Source of the DNA: Shewanella vesiculosa
GTDB lineage: Bacteria; Pseudomonadota; Gammaproteobacteria; Enterobacterales; Shewanellaceae
Direction of reading: 5' to 3'
Assembly (NCBI RefSeq): GCF_021560015.1
Contig: NZ_CP073588.1
Location: 3,224,001 to 3,288,000, forward strand
DNA length: 64,000 nucleotides
The translations under genes and the position numbers were made by a program. Shown here in pieces: positions 19,808 to 29,224 of the stretch (the stretch's first letter is position 1; each line of letters begins with the position of its first letter). The notes under the pieces are model-generated. The model was given only the letters and a program-made list of their open reading frames with translations. It was not told where the DNA came from and did not search any database.

Positions 19808-20057
19808 AAAAACCTGCTCCGTCAGGGAGTACCTGAGTAAATTAGTAAGAATTAGACCTATGATACTCTGTGTTGCATTAGCTTTGTAGTGTCCATGAGA
19901 TTTGATCGTAAAAAAATGATCTAGTTCAACGTTTTTTAAGCTTACAAAAAATGCAAAACGCACTGTAATAGGGCTTGCAGCAGGTATTAGCCAATTGTTT
20001 TTATTTATAAAAAATATTGTTATTACTCAAGTCGAATTAATCTAACCTACAATCGAG

Positions 20058-20864
20058 CTAATCTAATAATCCCGGAGCCTCAGCCCGCGCAAGGCACCAT
20101 GTTTGTACATGAACAAATTGTGCACTAAATAATCGGCTTATTTCATCTACGGTTGTACCGGTTGTCACCACATCATCAATTAACGCAACACGCTGATAAG
20201 GAATCTCCGCTTGTAACTGGAATGCGCCATGGCAGTTCTTGCGCCGCTGTTTACCCGCTAAGCCTGTTTGCGGCGCAGTATCAACCACCCGAGTTAAGCA
20301 ACTGTCGTCTAGGGGAATACCCGTTAATCGGCTAAGTTGTTTCGCAATTAACCAAGCTTGGTTAAAGCCTCGCTGTCGTAAACGATTTGGATGCAAAGGC
20401 ACAGGGATCAACACCTGTGGTCGCCTAATGATGCCATGTTTAATCAGTAAGGCAATTCGACAAGCTAATTGCTGAGTTATCGCGTTAAGCGGTGCACATT
20501 GTTGTTGGTATTTTATCGCGGCAATCAGAGGGCCTAATCCTTGATGATAACTGCAAGGTGCCACTACAACATTGGGCGTATGTTTAAGGCATTTACCACA
20601 ATATGCTTGCAACAGTGCGATTTCACGGCCACAACCTAAACACACTTCATGTTGGTACAAACTTGCCGCTAAACACACCTGGCATACACCAGTGAGCACT
20701 TGATTAGCAAACAATTGATCATAATCCATTTGATCTATCCTTTGCTGGCACAGCAAGCAACGGTTGGGTAAACTGCCTAGTAAAATAACCCTAGCACGCT
20801 GAATGCGCTTGACGCATAAGCCTAATATGTGGGTGATGTTGATTGAATTATTGATTGACAGCAT
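20058..20864 (-). CDS. comF: ComF family phosphoribosyltransferase-like protein
   Basis: The 268-aa protein has two N-terminal zinc-finger-like Cys pairs (CLLCQ with CQVC, and CLGCG with CGKC) and a C-terminal type I phosphoribosyltransferase domain with the PRPP loop VALIDDVVTTGTT (about residues 231-243). ComF is needed for inward DNA transport in transformation in several bacteria, while the enterobacterial homologue GntX is linked to carbon use. It is divergent from bioH, the same neighbourhood as gntX-bioH in E. coli. The open frame starts at 20864; a slightly later start is possible. Confidence 0.88.
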   Translation of the reverse strand: MLSINNSINITHILGLCVKRIQRARVILLGSLPNRCLLCQQRIDQMDYDQLFANQVLTGVCQVCLAASLYQHEVCLGCGREIALLQAYCGKCLKHTPNVVVAPCSYHQGLGPLIAAIKYQQQCAPLNAITQQLACRIALLIKHGIIRRPQVLIPVPLHPNRLRQRGFNQAWLIAKQLSRLTGIPLDDSCLTRVVDTAPQTGLAGKQRRKNCHGAFQLQAEIPYQRVALIDDVVTTGTTVDEISRLFSAQFVHVQTWCLARAEAPGLLD

Positions 20865-20907
20865 TGGCTATTCATTCCATTAAATAGACTCAAAAGAGGT
20901 GTTAACC

Positions 20908-21735
20908 GTGAGTTTTCCTGCATTGCATATTGATACCCTAGGCTCACAAGGCCAAGACATAGTGCTATTACACGGTTGGGGCGTGAATAACCAAGTCTTT
21001 AGTCCGTTAAAAAGCGCCTTGCACCAGTATAGAGTGCATTATGTGGATTTGCCGGGGTTTGGCCTCAGTGGCAACATTGATGGTGACATAACGCAATGGT
21101 CACAAGCACTTGCAGCGCAACTTCCACAGCAGGCAATTTGGATTGGCTGGTCATTAGGTGGCTTAATTGCGAGTCAAATTGCCATTGATTATCCAGAGTC
21201 TGTAGCAGCATTAGTGACGATTGCCTCATCGCCCTGCTTTATGAGCCGGGAAGCAAATGAGCTTAATCCAACTTGGCCTGGTATCCAGCCAGATGTATTG
21301 GCACAATTTTCAAGCCAATTAAGCCGTGACTTAACTCGTACCGTTGAACGATTTTTGGCGATTCAAGCCATGGGAAGTGATAATCCCAAAGCGGATATCC
21401 AACAAATAAAAAGCTTAGTGTTAAGCAAACCATTGCCGACACAACAAGGATTATCCCAAGGATTGGATATGTTAGCGCAAGTAGATTTGCGTACAAGAAT
21501 GGCCCAAATACAACAGCCGTGGTTACGAATTTGGGGTAAGTTAGACAGTTTGGTGCCGAGAAAGATCATCAGCGCATTACCGCAAAGTGACAGCATTGAA
21601 GACGTCGTACTAAATAAAGCATCCCATGCGCCCTTTATTTCACATCCAGAGCTATTTTTAAGCCATTTATTACCCTGGATCATAAAATACAGCCAAAAAT
21701 CACCCAATAACACTTTAGCCTTAGTGAAATATTGA
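20908..21735 (+). CDS. bioH: Pimeloyl-ACP methyl ester carboxylesterase BioH
   Basis: Removes the methyl group from pimeloyl-ACP methyl ester, closing the BioC-BioH route to the biotin precursor. It is an alpha/beta hydrolase with LLHGWG near the N-terminus, the nucleophile Ser82 in GWSLGG, Asp in GKLDSLVP and His in KASHAPF. Choosing GTG at 20908 (AGAGG upstream) places the nucleophile at residue 82, as in E. coli, and gives 275 aa; GTG at 20899 is possible but poorly spaced. Divergent from comF. Confidence 0.93.
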   Translation: MSFPALHIDTLGSQGQDIVLLHGWGVNNQVFSPLKSALHQYRVHYVDLPGFGLSGNIDGDITQWSQALAAQLPQQAIWIGWSLGGLIASQIAIDYPESVAALVTIASSPCFMSREANELNPTWPGIQPDVLAQFSSQLSRDLTRTVERFLAIQAMGSDNPKADIQQIKSLVLSKPLPTQQGLSQGLDMLAQVDLRTRMAQIQQPWLRIWGKLDSLVPRKIISALPQSDSIEDVVLNKASHAPFISHPELFLSHLLPWIIKYSQKSPNNTLALVKY

Positions 21736-21773
21736 CTATAATTTAGCCAGCACATCTTATGGACAAGGTCTAG

Positions 21774-22277
21774 ATGATTATTACCACTCATTATCCGCAG
21801 ATACCGCTAGCAACTTCAAATGTTGCGACGGATCTTGCTCGTGTGGACAATCAACAAAAACCGCCGGTTATTCCACCACAAGAACCCACCAAAGGCCATG
21901 AAGAACGCCAATTAAATCCGCAAAATGAGCGTGCTAACGCGTATATTGTTGCAGAGAAAAAACAGCAAGAACAAACTAAACGTCAACAACAAAATGTCGC
22001 TCAACAGTCAGTTGAGTCTAAAATACCCGCTTCACCAATGGCTCGGCCTCAGACCATCAGAATTATTGCTAGTCAGACTCCAGCGCTGCAACGTAAAGAT
22101 ATTCAGTTAAAGACCCAACCAAATAACCCTAAAGCAGCAGCAGAACCCAAACAACGCCAGTTGATAGACTCTGGCTTATCAAGTGCGGCATACCAACAAT
22201 TTGGTCAGCGGATTGGTCAATTCTATCAACAACAATCCGCTCCAAATATTGAATCTCAGTTAAAAATCTTAGCGTGA
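21774..22277 (+). CDS. Gln/Pro-rich hypothetical protein
   Basis: A 167-aa soluble protein with no signal peptide, membrane segment or domain that I recognise. It is rich in Gln, Pro, Lys and Asn, with Gln clusters around residues 60-80, so it is probably mostly disordered, with a more ordered C-terminus (AAYQQFGQRIGQFYQ). ATG at 21774 is preceded by AAGG. It lies 38 bp after bioH, probably in the same transcript, and its 3' end overlaps that of the convergent LTA-synthase-like gene by 9 bp. Role unknown. Confidence 0.65.
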   Translation: MIITTHYPQIPLATSNVATDLARVDNQQKPPVIPPQEPTKGHEERQLNPQNERANAYIVAEKKQQEQTKRQQQNVAQQSVESKIPASPMARPQTIRIIASQTPALQRKDIQLKTQPNNPKAAAEPKQRQLIDSGLSSAAYQQFGQRIGQFYQQQSAPNIESQLKILA

Positions 22278-24306
22278 TACTGCGGGAGTAGCCAGATCAG
22301 TGATAGTCGGCTTTGCTTGTGTATTTTCCGAGCGATACAACATTTTGTTATAGGCTAGACTGCCCCACAACGCCCAACCTAATGCCGCTTCTGCTTGTGC
22401 ATCATCTAATTTGGTTGGCGTTAGCTTTTCAGTCGCAAAATCATAAGTCACACTTTCAGGCGGTAATTCAGGTTGTAAAATAGTCATTTTATTCCCTTCT
22501 AATAAGCCAAAGTTTTTATCATATTGCATCATCGCGCGGCCAGGCCAAGAATCAGGTTCTTTGGTTAAATCACGGCCTAGCATTGGATAACTATCTGAAA
22601 TACCCAGTAACGAAACTAACGTCGGCGACATATCAATTTGGCTCACAACCCGTGGATCGTGCTTCACCGCAATTCCGTCACCTAAAATAAGCCCTGGGAT
22701 ACGGAAACGAGAAACAGGTATTAGTGCAGCACCGCCAACACGACTGTCATGATCGGCCACAATCAAAAATATGGTGTCTTTCCAATATTCTGATTTTTTG
22801 GCTTTCTTGAAAAACTCACCCACGGCATAGTCGGCATATTTTACCGCGTTATGCATGGTGTATTGTGGTTGCTCATACAGCTCAATACGGTCATCAGGGA
22901 ACTCATATGGATCATGATTACTTGAGCTAAACACTAAACTGAAGAATGGTTTGCCCTCTTTGTGCATGCGTGAAAACTCTTCATCAGCACGGAACAATAA
23001 GTCCTCATCAGACACCCCCCAAGATGCGACAAATGCAGGATCTTTATAATCACCTTGATCAACAATATCGGTAAAACCATTGCCTAAAAAGAAGCTGCGC
23101 ATATTATCAAAGTGACTTTCTCCACCATAAATAAACTGTGTGGTATAGCCATGTTGTTTTAATAAATCAGCAATGGTAAAAAAGCCAGTTTGACTCTTAC
23201 CCAGCTTAACCACTGCACGAGCTGGCGTAGGCGTAAAGCCAGTTGTCACCGCCTCAATGCCTCTTACCGAGCGTGTGCCTGTAGCGTATAGGTTTTCAAA
23301 AAACCACCCTTGTTGAGATAACTCATCAATATTAGGTGTTAGCGGTAAACCACCTAAACTGCCGACAAAACGCGCACCAAGACTTTCTTGTAAAATGATC
23401 ACAAGATTCTTTGGTTTGCCAGTATAACTAGCTTGATTGAACGACAAGGTTGGAATGGCGGATGACGTAAATGCACTCAGTGGTCTGCCACTTTCACGGC
23501 GCACAATATCAATCACTTTTTGATCAGCTAGCTTGCCATACACTTTCGATGCATCTTCTTCGTTACCCATTTGTTTAATCGCAAAAACTAATGAAAAAGA
23601 GGAATTAAGTACCAGAGAATTAACTAAAGGATCGTCAGAAAAAGCCACTAATGAGGGATTAAGTGGTCTATGCCCTAACGATGAACGCGCACCTAATATA
23701 GTCACGGCAATCACAATCACAGCAAGCACAGGACGCCAGTACCATTTAGGATAACGAATATTCTGCGTAAGCTTACCAGTAAACCACCAGCCACCCCATA
23801 AGGTCGCAATGGTTATCACTGCCGACAAAATAAGCTCGGCTTTACGCCCTGCCCATAACATCGATAATACTTCTTTTTGGATACACCAGATATTCAACAT
23901 ACAAGCGATTAGGTCTAAAACCATATTCGGCAATAAATGACGGCGATGATGCTTCAAGGAAAATGATCACCCACAAGCCCAGCGTTAGCCACACTCGTAA
24001 TATTGTGACCCAAACTCGGCCAACTAAATGCTCACCCGAAAATACGACTGTGCCTAAGGCTGCAATGCCCCATAACCAACACATAGAAGCAAAATCAACT
24101 CGTAAACCTTGAATAAAGATATAACCCCAACCTTGCGCATCACTGACGCGATCGGCCTGCCACAAAGACAAACCTAGGCGACTCAAGCTCAAGATAATAA
24201 GTGACATAACACTGAATATAATAATGGCTTGGAGTAAGCTTCGTGAATGTTGTGATGAAGAAGGCAGCGCAGAACGTGCGTTATACCTAAAGGAATTTAC
24301 AGCCAT
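22269..24306 (-). pseudogene. LTA synthase-like membrane sulfatase, split by one frameshift
   Basis: This family moves phosphoglycerol or similar head groups onto extracytoplasmic glycans. The N-terminal frame (from 24306) encodes about four helices and ends in YVEYLVYPK. The C-terminal frame has another helix, then the alkaline-phosphatase-superfamily domain with VIILQESLGARF, a likely nucleophile Thr in ATGTRSVRG, and VADHDSRVGG. The break is in five T (plus strand) at 23874-23878; with four, PK runs into EVLSMLWAGRKAEL, giving about 678 aa. In Gram-negatives the closest known role is OpgB-type glucan modification, but the true acceptor is unknown. Confidence 0.87.
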
Positions 24307-24654
24307 TTATTGCTCCGATATTTTGTTATTTTTTGCTACATGCGCAATTTAGATGCAACAAGACGAGCCAAACGTAACATGATTGTTATTTACAACAGAC
24401 TAATGTTGGTATCTTTACCCGTATTATGCTGATGAATAAGGCCTTAATAATTTGATCTATTCAATCAAATTAAATATTTTATTCTTTTACTTATCAATAT
24501 ATTAATGAAAAACCATAAAGACAGGGATCATTGGATCTAAAACTATCTTAGTCTAAGACTCTGATTCATTATCAAAGTTCACTGATAAGGGCGGCTATAC
24601 TAACCTTTTATTAACGATTCAGCTCAATCGTTTATCTCTTCAATGTGATCTGAC
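24307..24654. other. Intergenic region, no gene seen
   Basis: A 348-bp AT-rich stretch between the start of the LTA-synthase-like gene and the stop of the histidine kinase gene. It should hold the promoter of the former and the end of the eptA operon transcript. I see an odd dyad CTTAGTCTAAG at 24547-24557 but no coding signal, RNA gene or strong terminator. Confidence 0.4.
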
Positions 24655-26100
24655 TTAACATAATCCTGTCTCACGGTCAGCTTTTACTGGAATACTTAGA
24701 GTAAACATAATCTTATCTGTCGACACTAACTCGAAGCTAAATGTAAACCCGTTCAATTTGGCGACATTTTCCACAATGGCTAAACCTAACCCATGGCGAT
24801 CGCTATTTGAACGTGATTGTTCCGCTTGAAATAAAGGTAACGTGAGTCGTTCTAAATCATTGGCATTAATACAAGTGAGTAATTGGTTTTCAATACTAAT
24901 CACTAACCCTTGGCTATCTGACGTTAATCGTATTGGAATCATTGATTTTGCTGGACTGTAGTACAGCGCATTATCAAACAGATTGGTTAAAATAAGATGT
25001 AAAGAAAACTCATCAATAAGATAATTTTTATCCGCAGCACGATTATCAATGATTAAACGAGCATGAATGGCTGAATACTTAAAGGCCAGCTCATCGATAA
25101 CGCGGCTCATCAGATCATTAATATTGATAGGTTGACAGTGCAGATTAATGCTTTCAGATGAGGCTTGTTGCAATAATAATAAATTATTAACTATCGTTTT
25201 CATCCGTAAGCTAATACTAAGTACATCTTGTTTGTAACTTCCCCCAATGCGCTCATCGTCTGGATAACGAATGTAAATTTCACTCAAACTGATCAATTCA
25301 CTGATAGGTGTTTTCAGCTCATGGGCAATATCAGCAGTAATACGCTTTTCAGTTTGTAAGTATTGTTGGCTAATTTTGACAAACTTATTGAGCTCTGTGC
25401 GTATGGGTTCAATCTCAAGATAGCGCTCAGAGTCGGAAGACAGCGGAATATGTTTTTCATTAACATTGACCGTTTTTAAAGACATATTTAATTCGTTCAG
25501 CGGTGTTAAACCACGATAAATAACCTTAATGACGGCCCAGCGTATCAGCACAATAACCAGCAATAAACCAATACCTAAGGTAGAATCAATAATCACTGAA
25601 ATTTGACTTAAGTCTTCCGTTGTAATGGCTATCGTTAACCACATGGGTTCGACTTTGCTTATCATTGCGCGGTTTACTTTGGGAATTTGCGGCTCAAAGT
25701 AGGACACCATTGCTCGACCATCTCGCCCATCGGGCAACACGACATCAGCAAAAACCGCACTGTTAAGTGGTATGTCTTTTTTGAGTAAATTTGCATCGCT
25801 GTATTGAGTTAACGATTCAGAGCGCTCGAATACGTTCGAGCCTTGCCATAATTGAAAGAAACTCGCTTTGGTTGATGAGCCAAATTCAGGCATAAATTCG
25901 CCAGAAAAATCAAATTCAGTACCTTTGGGAGTGACTTTAACTAAGGTCTTTAGGTAATTAGACTTGTCGGTTAAGGCATTATCAAATTCAGCATCAACCC
26001 AATTATCTATGCTGATATCAATAGCAAAAAAAACTAAAATTAAAATAGCCGATACCACATAGGTCATGGTGTTGGCTAAATTTGTGGTTAACGATTTCAT
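24655..26100 (-). CDS. Two-component sensor histidine kinase (PmrB/QseC type)
   Basis: A 481-aa inner-membrane sensor kinase: helix 1 (about residues 12-29), a periplasmic domain of about 130 residues with several acidic clusters, helix 2 (about 168-190), a HAMP-like linker, HisKA with His260 in AHELKTP, and an HATPase domain with Asn377 (LFDNAL) and the G box HGLGLAIVEN. Its ATG overlaps the regulator gene by 4 nt. The context behind eptA and dgkA suggests it senses envelope stress such as cationic peptides or metal ions. The ligand is not visible. Confidence 0.9.
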   Translation of the reverse strand: MKSLTTNLANTMTYVVSAILILVFFAIDISIDNWVDAEFDNALTDKSNYLKTLVKVTPKGTEFDFSGEFMPEFGSSTKASFFQLWQGSNVFERSESLTQYSDANLLKKDIPLNSAVFADVVLPDGRDGRAMVSYFEPQIPKVNRAMISKVEPMWLTIAITTEDLSQISVIIDSTLGIGLLLVIVLIRWAVIKVIYRGLTPLNELNMSLKTVNVNEKHIPLSSDSERYLEIEPIRTELNKFVKISQQYLQTEKRITADIAHELKTPISELISLSEIYIRYPDDERIGGSYKQDVLSISLRMKTIVNNLLLLQQASSESINLHCQPININDLMSRVIDELAFKYSAIHARLIIDNRAADKNYLIDEFSLHLILTNLFDNALYYSPAKSMIPIRLTSDSQGLVISIENQLLTCINANDLERLTLPLFQAEQSRSNSDRHGLGLAIVENVAKLNGFTFSFELVSTDKIMFTLSIPVKADRETGLC

Positions 26101-26774
26101 TCGTGCTCACCCACAAAATAACCAAAACCGCGCTTATTTTTAATGGGTAGCGTTGATCCAACGGCTTTGACCTTTTTACGCACCGACGACAAATGCGCTT
26201 CAATAGTATTTTTCGACAAATGGTTAAAAGAGCCTACGACGGCTTCGCTAATTTGTTCAGGATTAAGCACTTGCTTAGGGTTGTTAAATAAATACTCAAC
26301 GATTTTAAATTCGTTTTTAGTCAGGTCGATATAGTGACCGTTTACATGCAGAGACTTATTACTGGTATCGAGAACAAAGTCAGCAATGCAAATCGATTTA
26401 ACTTGCTGATTAAGTACACCCCGTCGCCCAAGAGTGATTAATCTGGCTTGTAATTCGTCAAACGAAAAAGGTTTAGTCAGGTAATCATCGGCCCCCGATA
26501 ATAGTCCATTGACTCGATCTTCAGCTTGAGATTTAGCTGATAAAATAATGACTTTAGCCTGATTACCCAGTTTACGGATGCTTTTGAGTAAACTGATACC
26601 GTCGACGTTAGGTAACATTAAATCTAAAATAATAAAGTCGTACTGGTTAGTCAGCGCCATGCTTAATCCCTCAGAACCATCACCGGTTTCATCAACGGTA
26701 TAACCTAAATGATCTAAGCCAACTCTAATGCCGCGACGCAAGGCTTCTGAGTCTTCAATTAACAGCACTTTCAT
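26097..26774 (-). CDS. OmpR-family response regulator (PmrA-like)
   Basis: A 225-aa regulator: a receiver domain with Asp51 (IILDLMLPN), the acidic pair near residues 7-8 and Lys in ILSAKSQ, then an OmpR-type winged helix (about residues 125-220). It pairs with the kinase gene, which it overlaps. A direct-repeat PmrA-like box lies upstream of eptA, the first gene of the cluster, so control of the whole set is plausible. The 130 bp between dgkA and this gene may hold a second promoter. Confidence 0.92.
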   Translation of the reverse strand: MKVLLIEDSEALRRGIRVGLDHLGYTVDETGDGSEGLSMALTNQYDFIILDLMLPNVDGISLLKSIRKLGNQAKVIILSAKSQAEDRVNGLLSGADDYLTKPFSFDELQARLITLGRRGVLNQQVKSICIADFVLDTSNKSLHVNGHYIDLTKNEFKIVEYLFNNPKQVLNPEQISEAVVGSFNHLSKNTIEAHLSSVRKKVKAVGSTLPIKNKRGFGYFVGEHE

Positions 26775-26908
26775 TGAGTGTCCTTTATCATAATTACGCC
26801 TTTATCCACATCGCGATTGATGTTGTAAAAAGAACCATCACCTAAAACGATTATGAGTCTTTATTGCAACTATTTTGCATAACAAGCTAGCAACTAGGGT
26901 TAAGTCAG

Positions 26909-27334
26909 CTATGCCGACAAAATAACCCACCACACAATGACAGCCATTAACATACTAATAAACACAAAGGCGGAGGCAATATCTTTGGCTAAACCGGACA
27001 AGGTATGAAACTCTAAGCCAATACGATCAACCACTACCTCTATGGCGGTATTAACCAGCTCTGCAAACAACACAAACAGTAATGCCAACACTAATATAGC
27101 CGATTGTGGTGCGCTAATATTGGCCATACAAGCAAATATCGTTAATGGGATAAACAGCAGTAACTCTTGTTGGAATGCTGCTTCATTGCGACACATCCAC
27201 TTTAAGCCATTAAAGGTATTTTTACAGGTATAAAGTAAACGCATTATACCGGTACGTTTAACCACTATTTTTTCCATGTTGATGCTCTCGTCATTGCGCT
27301 GGCTAGAAGATGAATTTGAAATTGATGAGGTCAT
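26909..27334 (-). CDS. dgkA: Diacylglycerol kinase DgkA
   Basis: Phosphorylates diacylglycerol to phosphatidic acid in the inner membrane. Family motifs are present: NEAAFQQE, ELVNTAIEVVVDRIG and GLAKDIASA, with three membrane helices. The frame from 27334 gives 141 aa; ATG at 27277 (MEKIVVKRTG) gives 122 aa, the E. coli length, and has a GAGAG site, so it may be the true start. It is directly downstream of eptA (13 bp), whose reaction produces diacylglycerol. It is the only dgkA in the window and is not next to lexA-plsB as in enterics. Confidence 0.93.
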   Translation of the reverse strand: MTSSISNSSSSQRNDESINMEKIVVKRTGIMRLLYTCKNTFNGLKWMCRNEAAFQQELLLFIPLTIFACMANISAPQSAILVLALLFVLFAELVNTAIEVVVDRIGLEFHTLSGLAKDIASAFVFISMLMAVIVWWVILSA

Positions 27335-27347
27335 TTATTCGGCCACT

Positions 27348-29027
27348 TTAATTAGTTTTACACGCTGTCGTGATGTCTAACTTTGGATCATGTACCGAAG
27401 TTGCAACCCCATAAAGCCCTAGTAATGAGTGGAACAAATTGTCATGGGAAAAAGTCCCTGTTTGAGCTAAATTAACCAAACATTGACGATCCATTCCTTT
27501 CGCTTGAGTGTAATCTTGTGGTAACCACATAAACCAAGGAATATGAGTTTGCTCCTTAGGTGCAAAGGCATAAGGTGTGCCATGTAAATACATGCCGTTT
27601 TCACCCAGAGACTCTCCATGATCAGAAAGATACACTAAGCTGACATTATATTTATCTTGGTATTGCTGCAGTACTTTAATGGTTTCGGCTAATATATAGT
27701 CGGTATATGCTAGGGTATTGTCATATACATTGACGATCTCCTCATCAGTACAGTTTTCAATATCACTGCGACTGCATGCTGGTGAAAATCGCTGCATATT
27801 TTCAGGGTATCGCTTCCAATAGGTCGGGCCGTGGCTCCCCATAGTATGCAAAGCAATCATCTGATTATTTAAGCTGTTTTTGCCTGAAGAAGTTTGGTTT
27901 TCAACATCTTGCTTCAACTTAGCACTAAGCTTATTGACTAACACTTGGTCATAACAACTTGAACCATCGCATAATATAGGATCATCGTTAGGCGCAATAT
28001 CAATCTTAGTCAAGCGGGCTGCGACTTCTTTATCACCGCCATCACTATCAAACCAAGTGACTTCAACACCGGCATTCTTTATCACATCTAGGACATTATT
28101 TTGTGCATCAGCAGCTTCACGGTTGTAATTATCGTGAGTCAACCGTGAAAACATACAAGGTAAAGAATAGGCAGTAGCTGTCCCGCAAGAAAACGCATTT
28201 TGCAGCGCAATAATCCCTAAATTTTGGGTGTAAGGATTGGTATCACGTTGATAACCGTTATAAGCCATATTTTGCGCGCGGGCTGTTTCACCAACAACTA
28301 AGACCATCAACGTCGATTTGTTATTACTGTTAGCCAGCAAGTGTGCATCTTGACCAATAGGATTAAAGGTTAATTTTTCAGTAAAATAACGGTTATTTAA
28401 ATACTTAACTGTATTAAAAATATGTGCCGGAATAATCATCTTATTAAGATATTTATTATTACGCCCTACCGATGCGTAATCTTTGTAGAAAAACAGCACC
28501 ATAACGCCGATTATTGCCAAGCTCACTAGCGTAAATCCAACACGCCGCAAGATGGCTTTAACGAATGATGGGCCACTGGTTAATTTAGCGCGATAAAGCA
28601 AAATAGATGGCAAAATGCCTAGCAGCAACACATAGCCAACGGAAGGGAGACTGACATATGACAATGCTTCGCCTGAATTGGTCTCGAAAATATTTTCAAT
28701 CATGCCGTAATCAAACATGACGTTATATTTTAGCATGGCGTACATTGCCGCAGATGACGTCAGAAGCAATACAATCATCACGGGTTTAAACACAAATCTA
28801 TACGCAAAGAAGCTGAATATCAGCATAAAACAGCCGGTCAGTAAAATGGCTGGCGACAGAGAAAAAAGTACATGTCCCTCTGTGGATAACTCATAGATTT
28901 TACGTATTAGCGGAATATTCAGCACAAACCCAAAATAAACAGCAATGATGAAGATCATTGCCTCATAACTGAAACTTTTTGGGGTAATACGAGATAGTGT
29001 TTGCGTTAGTAATTTCAATGTTGCCAC
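27348..29027 (-). CDS. eptA: Lipid A phosphoethanolamine transferase EptA
   Basis: Moves phosphoethanolamine from phosphatidylethanolamine to lipid A in the periplasm, lowering surface charge and raising polymyxin resistance. The 559-aa protein has five N-terminal helices (to about residue 183) and a periplasmic alkaline-phosphatase-type domain with Glu247 (VGETAR), the nucleophile Thr285 in CGTATAYSLPC and Asp-His in LSDHGESLG. These are the metal and catalytic residues of the EptA/MCR family. It is first in the eptA-dgkA-regulator-kinase set, with a PmrA-like box 41 bp upstream of its start. Confidence 0.95.
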   Translation of the reverse strand: MATLKLLTQTLSRITPKSFSYEAMIFIIAVYFGFVLNIPLIRKIYELSTEGHVLFSLSPAILLTGCFMLIFSFFAYRFVFKPVMIVLLLTSSAAMYAMLKYNVMFDYGMIENIFETNSGEALSYVSLPSVGYVLLLGILPSILLYRAKLTSGPSFVKAILRRVGFTLVSLAIIGVMVLFFYKDYASVGRNNKYLNKMIIPAHIFNTVKYLNNRYFTEKLTFNPIGQDAHLLANSNNKSTLMVLVVGETARAQNMAYNGYQRDTNPYTQNLGIIALQNAFSCGTATAYSLPCMFSRLTHDNYNREAADAQNNVLDVIKNAGVEVTWFDSDGGDKEVAARLTKIDIAPNDDPILCDGSSCYDQVLVNKLSAKLKQDVENQTSSGKNSLNNQMIALHTMGSHGPTYWKRYPENMQRFSPACSRSDIENCTDEEIVNVYDNTLAYTDYILAETIKVLQQYQDKYNVSLVYLSDHGESLGENGMYLHGTPYAFAPKEQTHIPWFMWLPQDYTQAKGMDRQCLVNLAQTGTFSHDNLFHSLLGLYGVATSVHDPKLDITTACKTN

Positions 29028-29067
29028 TCACTATTAACTTGATTGGTGGCGATATTCCACTCTGAAA

Positions 29068-29084
29068 CTTAAGATTCACTTAAT
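29068..29084 (-). promoter_or_regulatory. PmrA/BasR-like direct-repeat box upstream of eptA
   Basis: CTTAAG-N5-CTTAAT fits the enterobacterial PmrA pattern (two TTAA half-sites at 11-bp spacing). It lies 41-57 bp upstream of the eptA ATG, where an OmpR-family activator would sit near the promoter. The regulator gene is in the same cluster, so autoregulation is inferred. AT-rich background makes a chance match possible. Confidence 0.55.
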
Positions 29085-29143
29085 ATAAACTGAATTATTG
29101 CTGTTTTGTTAATTCAGTTTCAATAATATGGCCTAATAAGCAA

Positions 29144-29174
29144 AAAACCCTAACATCTAAGATGAAAGGGTTTT
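29144..29174 (-). terminator. Terminator of tex
   Basis: An outer stem AAAACCCT / AGGGTTTT, a 2-nt A-A internal loop on each side, and an inner CATC / GATG stem. On the minus strand a run of six T follows. It lies about 50 bp past the tex stop. Confidence 0.8.
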
Positions 29175-29224
29175 AATAATTAACATTCTATTAATATAGA
29201 GTGTGGAGTCTGGGCGTTAATAGG

